64,000 nt of DNA from Tetracentron sinense (GCA_015143295.1 CM026565.1:12894041-12958040); one strand, 5' to 3'. Positions 25,901-36,527 are shown, numbered from the stretch's first letter. Notes: generated by a model from the sequence alone, not told the origin. Numbers and translations are program-made.

Positions 25901-26725
25901 AATTATAATCCGGGGGTCGGATTTTCAATGTTGTTTCTTCTAACGCTTGTATTTCAACAAAACATGGGCGTGGGAATTCGTTTCGATGGAATCCAAGTTC
26001 GTTTCCTCGATTTTGGTACCGAGAGGCATGAAATCCTTACTTAGAAAGTATACTTTAGCCTAAACCTAGAAACGTGCACCAAATCCAAACCGGGGTCGGA
26101 TTTTGATGCCATTTCTTCTATCGCATGTATTTTTCACCCCAACCTAAGTGTGGGAAATCGTTTCGATGGAATCCGAGGTCGTTTGCCCGATTTGGGCACC
26201 GAGAGGCTCGAAATCCGTACTTTGAAAGTATACCTCAGCCTAAACCTACGAACCCCCACAAAATCCAAACCTGTGACCGTATTTCGATGTCATTTCTTTT
26301 AACACATGTATTTTGATCCAGCCTAATTGTGGGAAGTCGTTTCGATAGAATCCGAGGTCGTTTGCCCGATTGGTGCATCGAGAGGCGGGGTATCCATACT
26401 TAGAATGTATACTTCGTCCAAAACCAAAGAAAGTGCACCACATCCAAACCGGGGGTCAGATTTTGTTGTCATTTCTTCTAACGTGGGTATTTTGACCCAA
26501 TCTAAGTGTGAGAATTCGTTTCGATGGAATCCGAGTTCGTTTGCCCAATTTGGGCTCTGAGAGGCCAAAATACATACATAGAAAGTATACTTCGGCCTAA
26601 ACCTACTAACGCACACCAAATGCAAACCGGGGTTTGGATTTCGGTGCCGTTTCTTCTAACGTGTGTATTTTGACACAACCTAAGTGTGGGAAATCGTTTC
26701 GATGGAATCCGAGATCGTTTGTATG
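16991..26725. repeat. ~178 bp satellite, array 3, with 2.5 kb higher-order repeat
   Basis: About 54 monomers. Landmarks recur every ~2,500 bp: the monomer starting ATGCGCACCAAATC lies at 17161, 19659, 22159 and 24659 (as ATGCACACC), and the variant AAACCGAGTGTCGG with CTAGCACCTGTATT lies near 17000, 19505, 21995 and 24500. That is 14 monomers per unit. Units span roughly 16993-19492, 19493-21985, 21986-24490 and 24491 to ~26200, where the pattern breaks. A ~17 bp deletion near 24685 shortens the last interval to 2,483 bp. Confidence 0.9.
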
Positions 26726-26730
26726 TTTTT

Positions 26731-26935
26731 TGTAGAACCCCGGAATTTGAGGATATTGTTCATATGAATAGTGCAGTGAGTAGTGGTAGTGTACACTACA
26801 TGTAAAGGTCTAAGGTCTCATGTGTTCTTGATATTGGGAAAAGTGAAGTGAAGGTTTTGTCTATGTGTGATGAGTCGTAAAACGAGAGTACGATAATACT
26901 CAAGTATCTAGGGTATAAAATACCCTAAGTGTGAA
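26731..26935 (+). repeat. Gypsy-type LTR fragment, outermost of a nest
   Basis: Begins TGTAGAACCCCGGAATTTGAGG, the LTR start shared with the gypsy elements at 38185, 48777 and 60019 (minus). It is cut at 26936 by a second LTR start. The right part of this LTR is not recognisable before satellite resumes at 32005. Confidence 0.6.
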
Positions 26936-27679
26936 TGTAGAACCCGGGAACTCATTTCTCAAGGTTGTGAATAGTGCCATGGGCACAAGTCTTGTAAAGG
27001 CCGAGGGTCGTTTATGGAATTTGATTTATGATACATGATGAGAATAGTTTAAATTAGTTAGAGTATTGTTATTGGGTGTTTTCATGTACCCTCAACTTGT
27101 GGAAGCTCCAGTTTAGTCACCGCTCATCGGAATTAAGTGATTCTTGAGCCGTTAGAAGGATATTGAAGTCCTATTTTGTAGAGACCCAAATCTTTTTAAT
27201 GTTTTTATTGCATTGCATTAGGGGTATTATAGTCCTTGTGATGTTTTAATGTTTATTGTATTGTATCTTTAATGGGTGTAGTGTGATTAAGGTTTAATCA
27301 AACTTCTAGTTCAGGAATGTCATATCACACTCTAAACTTTAGGAAGCTCTAGTTTTGGCACCGTTTATTGGAATTGAGTGATTCTTGAACCATTAGAAAG
27401 GTATTGGAACCCTCTTTGAGATTTATGTTTAATGTTTTTCCTTATTTTTAGTCTAAGCTAAGTCAAAAATGGGTTTTCCGAGGTTTTGTCTGATGGAATT
27501 GCAAATCAGTCAACTTTGGGGATAATTTGGTCCATAAATAAGGGGGAATTTGGAAATTCTAAAACACCAAAAATGTTTGTTTTCGAAAGACGAATCCAAT
27601 GCAAGTTGAATCGTCGAAATCCGACGAACGAGTCAAAAGTTATGGCCAAAACAGTAAAATGAGTCGAAATCTGCAAAGC

Positions 27680-27864
27680 ACCGATCGCTCGGTCAGAAAT
27701 AGCGATCGATCAGTCCAAAACCGATCGATCGGTATCTATCAACTGGTCCAAAATTTTGTATGGGGGAAATTTCTAGAGAGTGCTTTTTGACCGATCGCCC
27801 GGTCAAGAGCACTGATCGATCGGTTGAGAACCGATCGATCGGTCATAACCACCGATCGCTCGGT
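27680..27864. promoter_or_regulatory. Periodic 14 bp palindrome array in U3 of LTR 'C'
   Basis: Seven variants of ACCGATCGATCGGT start at 27680, 27701, 27720, 27790, 27811, 27830 and 27851. Spacing within each group is 19-21 bp. The array lies 65-250 bp upstream of CTATAAATAGGG. The regular spacing suggests binding sites on one face of the helix. The binding factor is unknown. Confidence 0.6.
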
Positions 27865-28132
27865 CCTTCGTATTTTTTGCAGAATTTTAGTAAGGGCTTT
27901 TTGGTCTTTTGGTTCTCAGACCTTGGGGCTATAAATAGGGATCCTATTTCGAGGTATTAAAATACTCTACCTATTTCTAGCCTAATTTGGCAAAAAGGGA
28001 GAGAAACCCTAGGGTTTTGAGAGAGGGTTTTCTTGGGGAAGAAGGAGATAGCTTGGATAGCGCAAGGAGAGCTTGGAAAGCTTCCCCAAATCACCCCGGG
28101 AGCGTTTTGAATCCAAGGGAAGGATTCCTTAG

Positions 28133-29254
28133 GTCGATATACTATCCTAATCATCTCTATTTTAATGTTTTGTGAATATTAATTTGATAGAAATGATAGA
28201 ATAGAGATTAGATGCATTTTTCCCAAATTGTATATGAAGTAAGCTAATCATGGATGGAAATGTGGATTGAAATGTGGATTAGAATGTGGATGGAATGTAT
28301 GGAGGATGGGAAATGTATGGAGGATGGGATTAATATGTGGATGATTTGAATGGTGAATTGATTGTATGGATGGATCATGGTTTGATGAATGCTTGAAAAT
28401 GTAGAATGGCAATGGATTCATATTATGCGTGCTCAAGGTGTTGTGAAAATGCTTGAGAGGATAAATGCTATTATACTCTTATGAAATGGTGGTAAATTGA
28501 TTATGAATTGCGATATGAATTATGATAAGATATGTATATGTGAATTGTTTGTTAAGTATGTCTAATTACTTGCATGGAAATTGATAGTCGGGAAGGTAAG
28601 AACTTAGAGGAGCATCTCTCAAACCGGGAATTCTCTAACTATTTGGTATGGGACAGTATAGTGGAGTTTCCATGGTGGGAGATCGGAATCTAAGCAATTA
28701 CCAACTCGAATGTTAATTTCGACACTTAAGCACATATGCACGCGTATGTTAAGATAAGAGTCTCACAAGTCACACATGTGGACCACAAGCATGAGCATGG
28801 CATACGTATGACATTCTGAATAAGTATAAGCATGGCATGGTCCGTATCCGCCAAGAACGGCATGTCAATTACATTTGATTCTTAGGCATGGTCCGTATCC
28901 ACCAAGAACGGCATGTCAACCATTTGATTCTTAGACATGATCCGTATCCGCCAAGAACGGCATGTCACATCATTGTATGATCTGAATAAGTGCATAAGCA
29001 TAAGCATCTCACAAGCATGTGGTCTCATAAGCATAAGCAGTTCATAAGTGTATTGTCTTCTATGTCTAAGATTCTCACAAGTACACGAGTCAAGGTGATG
29101 ATATGATGTATATGCGCACACGTTCTTCCGTACTCTGATTATGTTATCATGCTATTGGATATGTTTCTAACTAAATGTAGGTGTATTATTATTGTTGGTT
29201 GGATTTTATATACACCGAGTTCTTTTGTACTCAACCGGACTTTTGTCTTGGCAG
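28133..29254 (+). other. Intron-like interval inside LTR 'C'
   Basis: Donor-like TTAG/GTCGATA at 28132/28133, acceptor-like GTCTTGGCAG/GT at 29254/29255, and a hairpin GAGT...ACTC just upstream (29217-29233). The interval holds three ~50 bp tandem copies at 28836-28976 (CATGGTCCGTATCC). The same arrangement occurs in four other LTRs of the window. Splicing is inferred, not shown. In this copy the leader frame does not run in phase into the Glu-rich frame. Confidence 0.4.
28836..28976 (+). repeat. ~50 bp minisatellite, 3 copies
   Basis: CATGGTCCGTATCCGCC followed by AAGAACGGCATGTCA recurs at 28836, 28887 and 28936 (periods 51 and 49 bp), inside LTR C. Confidence 0.85.
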
Positions 29255-30271
29255 GTTTAGAGCAGGAGTACATGGCGGAGCCGTGGGTTGAGGAAACTTA
29301 CATCGAGGAAGGAGGAGAAGGTGAGCCCATCGAGGAAGGAGCCGGAGTCTTGGGCGGCTACACCTCTTAGTTTATGTTTCGTTGGTTGAGAGAGTTTTGT
29401 ATTAGACTGATGATGTTGCTCAGTAGACTTTTTATAGTTGTGTATTTCATACCTTTTGGTTTATAGTGAGTTGTATATGTTGACCGTAGACTTATGTAGG
29501 TTGGTTGTAGCTTATATATCGGAATTTTATTACTCTCATTTTTGGAGACTCGTGTAGTAAGCCTTGAATGCATGGTCTTTAAGCAGGTTAAGTAATGTGA
29601 CGATTCCAAAGTCCTATTTTAGCCTTGTGGGATTTTGGGGTCGTTATATATTCGAGGTTCATGCTTTACACTTTTTCTGATTTTGAGTGTAAGTTAGGTG
29701 AAATTGGGGTGTTCCGAAAGTAGGTCTGCTGTCAATTCAACAGTCATTTTAGACCAGTCCACTTGTGGGCCCATTTATATTATACAAAACTTAAAATTAT
29801 GAGTTGTACAAAACATAAAAGTTGTTCCCCTTTGAAAGTAGAATCCAACACAATTTGAATCATTAAAATCAGATAAGCAAGTCAAAAGTTATGGCCAAAA
29901 TACTAAGGTGGGAAAAACAGAACACAGGGTGACCGATCCAGTCGACCGAATTTGTGACCAGTCGACCGGTGCACTATTCATTTACGCAGTGGCCGACTCC
30001 CAGAGATATTTTAAAGGTGGTTTGGGGTTTTGGAAACCCCTAAACACCTATATAAGCCCAAAATCATCCATAAGGGTTACAAGAACCCTAGGGAGAGCTT
30101 GAGAGTGATTTTGAAGGAGGAGGAAGAAGAGAAGGCTTGGGTTCTTCTTGGGTTGCTCTTAGCTTGGGTTAGTGATTAAAGGAAGAGCTCGGATCTTGCT
30201 TTTCAAGCTTGAAACTTGTTCCTCAAGCTATCTAAAATCTCTGAAATTGAAGGAGAACGATCTTTCAAAAG

Positions 30272-31615
30272 GTAGAACAACCTACTAACTACTTTGTTAT
30301 GATCCATTCATGCTTAGAAAGTAGAACTCTCCATGTTATGATTCATTGATGGCTTATAGCTTTTATTGGCATAAACAATTGAAACTAATGAAATGAAATC
30401 AAGGTATTGGATCTTGTTCTTTGTAAACTATGATTTTGGTTATAATGATATATGGATTTTAAAAAAGAGTAAGGTATATTACTTTGTGGTATATTATGAA
30501 ATGAAATAAAAATCGAGGTTCAAGGCCTCAAATATGTAGATGGTTTCTACTAGACATCCATGTTAGGATTCATCTAGGAAAAACAAGAGGTAAATCATGT
30601 ACCTTGAAGTAAAGAGTGTAGATACACTCTACTAAATTTCATGCCATAATCCCTATTGAAATTCAAGACAGAATCCTTTACTTTGTGCTATGAACTAGTA
30701 GGCAATTCTACTAATTCAATTATGATGATGCTATGATTTAAACCAACAAATAAAAAGGGTAACTAGTTCACTTTTGATTAGATGTTGTTTATATTATGAT
30801 GTTAAGAAGAAAAGCATGCTAAAAGACTTAAGTTTTGAGGAAAATCAAAGATAAAAACCAATGATTTATGATGCTAGGTGTATTATGATGATTCTAAGGT
30901 TACAACCAAATGAACAAAGTGATTATATGATGAATTCAAGCATGTGCCACGTTTAAATGATTATGTGAATTGTTTTTAAATGAAAGAGAAAAGCATATGT
31001 TAAGTGTAAATGATGGGTTAAGTGAAATAAAATGTGTCATAGGATTTTGTATTTCCATTGTCTACCATGTTCACCACAAGTGTTTATGTGCACGTGTATT
31101 GCATGATCGAGATTTACCATGTGTATGTGTCAAGTGTAAAGTGAAAGTGTGAACCAACAAAGTGTATGTGAAGCTAGTGGCCTCTACTCCTTGTAGGGTA
31201 GGCATTAGTACTAATGGACTCTACTCCTTGCAGGGTAGGCATTAGGCAAGCTCATAAGTGAATCTCAAAGGCTCTAAGCACTCTAAGTCTCTTGCTCACA
31301 AGAAAGTCTCATAAGAAAACTCACAAGAACTCTAAGGACTCTAAGAACTCTAAGGATCTCATAAGGACTCTAAGAACTCGTAAGACTCATAAGATATTGA
31401 AATATGATTTGTGATAATACGGACTCAAGATATGATTAAAATATGCTTTTCGAGAATATGCAATTATTATATTGTTTTCATTTCCGCACTCTGATTATGC
31501 TTATATTCTGATGAACTGTACTCTGTATAACATGTTAATGTTTTATAACATTGTTAGTTAGTAGTTTGTATAGGCTGAGTATTCAATGCTCAGCCGAAGT
31601 TGTTATCTTCGGCAG
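30272..31615 (+). other. Intron-like interval inside LTR 'B'
   Basis: Donor-like CAAAAG/GTAGAAC at 30271/30272, hairpin GCTGAGTATTCAATGCTCAGC at 31574-31594, and acceptor-like TCTTCGGCAG/GT at 31615/31616. The frame after the acceptor is open through APEPGVKEYVEKP (to ~31690). The interval includes two copies of CTCTACTCCTTG (31182 and 31219) and a run of ACTCTAAGG words (31325-31385). It is homologous in layout to the interval in LTR C. Confidence 0.4.
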
Positions 31616-32004
31616 GTCACAGGTTGGATGTATGTGCTCCTGAACCAGGGGTCAAGGAGTATGTCGAGAAACCGATGGGCAGTCATCAGTGATGGTTGAG
31701 TGATGAGAGGGAGAGACATGTATTTGGGTGGACTTTGTGGTAGTTTTTGTATTGAATTGAGTTGATAACTCAAGTGATGGACCTTGTGTATAGATTTAGC
31801 TTATATTTCAGTATTTTGTTTATATTAGCACGTGTAAGATAATACAGTCAAGTTATTCAAAAATTTTGAGGTTCGCCTTTTAGCATGCCATGTATGTTCT
31901 TGCAAGATGATATGTACGCCTTATGTGTCATGATAGGATGGTATGACACGGCGGTCACGAGTCAAAAGTCTCTTAACTCCTAGGGAGGATTTTGGGTCGT
32001 GACA

Positions 32005-32225
32005 ATTTGGGCACCGGGAGACCCCGAAATTCATATTTAGAAAGTATACTTTGGCCTAAACCTATAAACGTGCACCAAATCCAAACCTGTGATTGGATTT
32101 CGATGTCATTTGATTTAATGTGTGTCTTTCGATCCAACCTAAGTGTCGGAATTCATTTCCATGGAATCCCAGGTCGTTTGCCCGATTTAGGCACTGAGAG
32201 GCCGAAATCCATACTTAGAAAGTAT
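32005..32225. repeat. ~178 bp satellite, array 4a
   Basis: A little more than one monomer (ATTTGGGCACCGGGAG onward) between the nested LTRs and the LINE. It is in register with the satellite on the far side of the LINE. Confidence 0.9.
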
Positions 32226-34237
32226 TTTTTTTTTTTGGAAGGTAAGCTTGGGGTTAGGCAGAACCCTACCAGATGCATTAAAAAACCATCTTACAATCTA
32301 TGGTATTTGAAGCCAAGAGCATCCTCTCTAACAATCTTCCTAAGAGGATCTGGGAAATCATGTGGAAGAAGAAGCACTGTCGAGTCAAGGTTACAGAAAG
32401 AAGCTAGAAAATCAGCTGCTCTATTTGTCTCCCTCCAAGCATGAGAAATTGTCACCTCCTGAAAATGCCATAATTCCTCCCGTATAATCTCCACCAGCCC
32501 TTGAACTTGCCAAGGCATCTTAATCCGGTTTTTAATAATGTCAACAGCTCCTTTTGAATCCGAGACAAACTGAAGCCTGTTTATGTTCAAGTCTTTAGCA
32601 AAAACACATGCCTTCTTTATAGCCATCAGTTCCACGTAAGTGCTAGAATTGCAATAGAGGGAATCCTCAATTAGGCTGCAAGAGCTAAAAGCAATAATTG
32701 GCTCACCCAGATGGTCACAGAAAATTCCACCACAACCTGCGGCATAAGTCTTAAGGATCCATCAGTGTGAACTATCGTAGTGCCTGGAGAGGGAGGAGTC
32801 CACGAACACCATTGTTCTCGTGTTTGTTGCCAGCTTGTACGAATGCTCCAACTTGAAAAGAAATCCCTATTTGCTAGGTTGCCTATAATGACCAATGGAG
32901 AGGTAGCTAGACGAAGCGTCATATCCCGAATGATCTTGTTGCAAAGGATCTCCACAAGGAGATAGTGATTCTGAAATATTCTTGCATTTCTTTCCAGCCA
33001 TATATGGTAAATGGACGCATTTAAGCAAAGTTTCCGCACTGCTGCTTTGGGATCTTTTGTGGCTGTTTCCCTAAGAAACCACCTCACTTTGTCTTCCCAA
33101 GCTAAAATGACATGCGCACTGAACCTAACCTTGATGAGGATGTATTTCCAAATCGACTGAGAGTAGTGGCACTCGAAGAAGAGGTGTTCAGGACTCTCAT
33201 TTGAGGTCCTATGGAAGCAGCATTTAGAAGCCCCCAGGACCGAATGTTTAACAAGGCGATCTTGAGTTTGAATTATGCCGGACAAAGCTAGCCAAGAAAT
33301 AAAACTGTGCCTCTTTATATTAAGCAAAAACCAGACCAGCTTGCTCTAAGCAACATGTGGAGAAGGGGATCTAATGGCTGCCCAGGAGGACTGCAATGTG
33401 AAATGGCCCGTTGGAGAGGGAATCCATATAACCTTGTCTCCAACAAAGCTCCGATGAATCTAAGTCTTCTGGACAGCATTCCAAACCTGAGTTAAATCCC
33501 AAGAAGATGGAGGAGGGGGATCCCAACGACCATTAGATATGATAGAGCTGACACACGCTGAGGCTCCTAGACCCGAATCATAGATGATTCTGTTGCCAAA
33601 CAAGTCATCAAGAAAGGTGTACAGACTTGCTTCCAATTGATAAGAGGAATTTTCCTTTGGGAATTATATCCAGACCAAAGAAAGTGGCCACAAATTTGTT
33701 CTATTTTTTTGAACACACTGGCAGGAAGAAGAAAGCAACTCGACCAGTGTATATGCAGACTACTAATTACTGACTTGATCAGTTCCAACCGCCCCGCATA
33801 AGAAAGGATACTCCGCTTCCAGGACGCAATACGATTCCTGACTTTGTCCACCAAAGGAAGGCAATCAATCTCAGACAGCCTGGAGGAGAACAGTGGAATA
33901 CCCAGGTATTTAATTGGGAGCTTTCCCTCCTTGAAACCCAAAATTGAAGAAATTTCATGTTTTGCATGAAAGCCGACGATAAGAGAGCAAAGTTAGCTAT
34001 AATGTTCTTTAGATGGAAAGCCGACGACCTATCGGCTTGCATAAACACTAGAAGATCGTCTGCAAAACAGAAGTGGGATATCTTGGGGTCGTGGCAGCGA
34101 GGATGGGATAGGATGGAGCCTTGAGTAACAGCCTCATTTAGAAGGCAAGAGAAGCCTTCCATTAAAATGAAAAATAAAAATGGCGATAAGGGATCTCCTT
34201 GTCTTAGGCCACAAGTACCTTTAAAATAGCCCGTCAC
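32226..34237 (-). mobile_element. 5'-truncated L1-type LINE, minus strand
   Basis: The poly(A) tail appears as a T run at 32226-32236, preceded on the minus strand by CCTAACCCC and GCTTACCTTCC. The flanks AAGTAT at 32220-32225 and 34238-34243 are a target-site duplication that interrupts the satellite palindrome AAGTATACTT. The element starts inside the RT domain, so ~4 kb of the 5' end never integrated. Confidence 0.85.
32291..34237 (-). pseudogene. LINE ORF2 remnant: RT end, zf-RVT, RNase H
   Basis: Reading on the minus strand from 34237: GLRQGDPLSPFLF and HFCFADDLLVF (FADD, the RT catalytic pair), then PIKYLGIPL with the thumb region (to ~33567), the zinc-binding reverse-transcriptase region (SWLALSGIIQTQDRL...C..C...HLFFECHYS, 33327 downward), and RNase H (VHTDGSL; VSDSKGAVDII; AWRETNRAADFLASF) ending near 32291. 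At least two frameshifts and a stop separate the pieces. The apparent reading frame extending right to 34459 is satellite fused to the truncated end. The product was the replication enzyme. This copy is dead. Confidence 0.85.
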
Positions 34238-36029
34238 AAGTATACTTCGGCCTAAACCTAAAAAAAGCACACCAATTCCAAATCGGGGGTCAGATTTCCA
34301 TGTCGTTTCTTCAAACACCAGAATTTCGACCAAATCTGAGGCTGGGAATCCGTTTCGTTGGAATCCGAATTCGTTTGCCAAATTTGGGCACCAAGAGGCT
34401 CGAAATCCATACTTAGAAAGTATACTTCGGCCTAAACCTACAAATGAGAACCAAATCAAGACTGGGGGTCAGATTTCGATTGCCTTTTTTCTAACGCTTG
34501 TATTTTGATCCAACCGAAGTGTGGGAAATCGTTTCGATTGAATCCGAAGTCGTTTGTCCGATTTGGGCATCGAGAGACTCAAAATCTGTACTTTGAAAGT
34601 ATACTTCGGCCTACACCTAGAAAACCGCACAGAATCCAAACTTGTGATCGCATTTCGATGTCATTTCTTCTAACGCAGGTATTTTGACCCAATCTAAGTG
34701 TGACAATTCGTTTCAATTGAATCCTAGTTCCTTTGCCCAATTTGGGATCCGAGAGGCCGAAATACATACTTAGCAATTCCAAACCGAGTGTCGGATTTCG
34801 ATGTTGTTTCTTCTAATGCTTGTATTTTGACCAAACATGAGTGTGGGAATTTGTTTCAATGGAATCTGAGGTCATTTTATCAAATTTGGGTACCGAGAGG
34901 CTAGAAATCCATACTTAGAAAGTATACATGGCCTAAACCTAAAAATGTGCACCAAATCCAAACGGGGGTCGGATTTCGATACCATTTCTTCTAACGCATG
35001 TATTTTGACCCAACCCAAGTGTGCGAAATCATTTCGATGGAATCCGGGGTCGTTTGTCCGGTTTGGGCACCGAAAGCCCCGAAATTCGTACTTAGAAATT
35101 ATACTTTGGCCTAAACATATAAACTTGCAACAAATCAGAACCTGTGATAGGATTTTGATGTCATTTGATTTAACGCGTGTATTTCGATCCAACCTAAGTG
35201 TGGGAATTCATTTCGATGGAATCCGAGGTCCTTTGTCCGATTTGAGCACCGAGAGGCTGAAATCCATACTTAGAATTTATACTTCGGCGTAAACGTAAAA
35301 AAGAGCACTAATTCCAAACCGGGGGTCGGATTTTGATGTCGTTTCTTCCAAGGCCTGTATTTTGACCAAACCTGAGTGTGGGAATTCGTTTCAATGGAAT
35401 CCGAGTTCGTTTCCCCGATTTTGACATCGAGAGGTTTGAAATCCATACTTAGAAACTATACTTCGGCCTAAACCTAGAAACGCGCACCAAATCCAAACCA
35501 GGGGTTGGATTTTAATGCAATTTCTTCCAACGTGTGTATTTTGACACGACCTTAGTGTGGGAAATCATTTCGATGGAATTCAAGGTCGTTTGTCCGATTT
35601 GTGCACCGATAGGCTTGAAATTCATACTTAGAAAGTATGCTTCGGCCTCCACCTATAAATGTTCACCAAATCGAAACCTGTCATTGGATTTCCATGTCAT
35701 TTGATTTAACGCGTGTATTTTGATCTAACCTAAGTGTGCAAAAACGTTTCGATGGAATCCGAGGTCGTTTGCCCGATTTAAGAACCGAGAGGCCAAAATC
35801 CATACTTATAAAGTATACTTCAGCTTAAACGTAAAAAAAGCACACCAATTCCAAACCGGGGGTCGGAATTCTGTTGTTTCTTCAGATGCTGGAATTTCAA
35901 CCATACTTGAGTGTGGGAATTTGTGTCGAGGTCGTTTCCCCGATTTAAGCACCGAGAGGCTCAAAATCCATACTTAGAAAGTATACTTCGGCTTAAAACT
36001 ACAAATGCACACCAAATCCAAACTGCGGG
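34238..36029. repeat. ~178 bp satellite, array 4b
   Basis: About 10 monomers between two LINE insertions. One monomer near 34348 carries TTTCGTTGGAATCCGAA. Confidence 0.95.
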
Positions 36030-36342
36030 TTTCGGTGGCATACTGCGTGATTGCAATGGTCATCCTCTTCTAGCTTTCGCGGAAGGAGTGGAGGGAACTG
36101 ATATCCTACTGCTGGAAATCCTGGCCATTGAAAGAGGCATTGATCTAGCTACGGCCCAAGGTATTCAGCACCTCCATATTAATACAGACTCGCTGCAAGC
36201 CTCTCAGTTACTGAACGCTTCTAATGATCCTCCTTGGTACTTGGCGAGTTTAGTTATGAGATGTATTCTCAAGCTATCCCACTTTTCAGAATATTCTATT
36301 CATCATATTTGGCGGGAAAGTAATCGGCAGCTCATTTTCTAG
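36030..36342 (+). pseudogene. LINE RNase H fragment
   Basis: GFGGILRDCNGHPLLAF, then LLEILAIERGIDLA (E), INTDSLQA (D) and HHIWRESNRQLIF, the end of a type-I RNase H domain as carried by a plant L1 lineage. The reading frame stops at 36340 (TAG) before the usual ADFLA block, and the remainder is 3' UTR. The first residues of the open frame (35911-36029) are satellite. Confidence 0.8.
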
Positions 36343-36527
36343 CCAAATTTTGTATTCTCAATAGCTCTATTGTTCTTTTGCCAAGGGAGTTTCCCTCTGA
36401 ACTTTTATCCATTTTGGAAAAGGACAGATCGGGTTGTAATTACCTTAGATTGTAATCCCTTTTCTTTTTTAATTTATATATCTGGTCGGGGTCTGCCTAA
36501 CCCCAGCTTACCTTCCAAAAAAAAAAA
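36030..36527 (+). mobile_element. Short 5'-truncated LINE, plus strand
   Basis: Only the last ~500 bp of the same LINE family as 32226-34237: the 3' end reads CTGCCTAACCCCAGCTTACC then TTCC and poly(A). The flanks AAATCCAAACTG (left 36014-36025; right after the A tail, 36528-36539) are a target-site duplication in satellite. Confidence 0.85.

Larger units (their letters stand above)
27177..29648 (+). repeat. Gypsy-type solo LTR 'C', nested in LTR 'B'
   Basis: Begins TGTAGAGACCCAAATC at 27177 and ends near 29648 (GGGGTCGTTATA, a decayed GGGTCGTGACA). Flanks TATTT and TATTC may be the remnant of a 5 bp target duplication. It carries a palindrome array (27680-27864), CTATAAATAGGG at 27929, an intron-like stretch (28133-29254) and a Glu-rich reading frame near 29255-29370. 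Its own copy of the block near 27370 (GAATTGAGTGATTCTTGAAC) repeats that of LTR B near 27130, which confirms the nesting. Confidence 0.65.
26936..32004 (+). repeat. Gypsy-type LTR 'B', interrupted by LTR 'C'
   Basis: Begins TGTAGAACCCGGGAAC at 26936 and is interrupted at 27177. It continues at ~29649 with TTCGAGGTTCATG, the block that follows the same point in other copies, and ends TTTTGGGTCGTGACA at 32004. Together the two parts are ~2.6 kb, a typical length for this LTR group. It holds the shared block AGTCAAAAGTTATGGCC (~29880), palindromes (29932-29970), CTATATAAGCCC at 30048, and the intron-like interval 30272-31615. No internal coding region remains, so it reads as a solo LTR. Confidence 0.65.

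Noticed and set aside
765..26725. Dozens of 60-140 codon reading frames with similar peptides (for example PKCGKSFRWNPRSF and LGRSILSKYGF) on both strands
   Set aside because: They repeat every ~178 bp, occur in both directions through the same DNA, lack stable starts and change frame from monomer to monomer (178 is not a multiple of 3). They are satellite by-products, not a protein family.
28248..28436. Reading frame rich in His/Asn/Pro on the minus strand
   Set aside because: It is the complement of a degenerate GGATGG/GTGGAT repeat in LTR C; no other sign of coding.
33779..34459. A 226 codon frame joining LRLGRSILSKYGF-type peptide to reverse transcriptase
   Set aside because: It is a chance fusion of satellite (34238-34459) with the truncated LINE, not a gene fusion.
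35911..36342. A 143 codon frame with an RNase H end
   Set aside because: As a whole gene it was rejected: the first ~40 codons are satellite and the rest is a truncated LINE.
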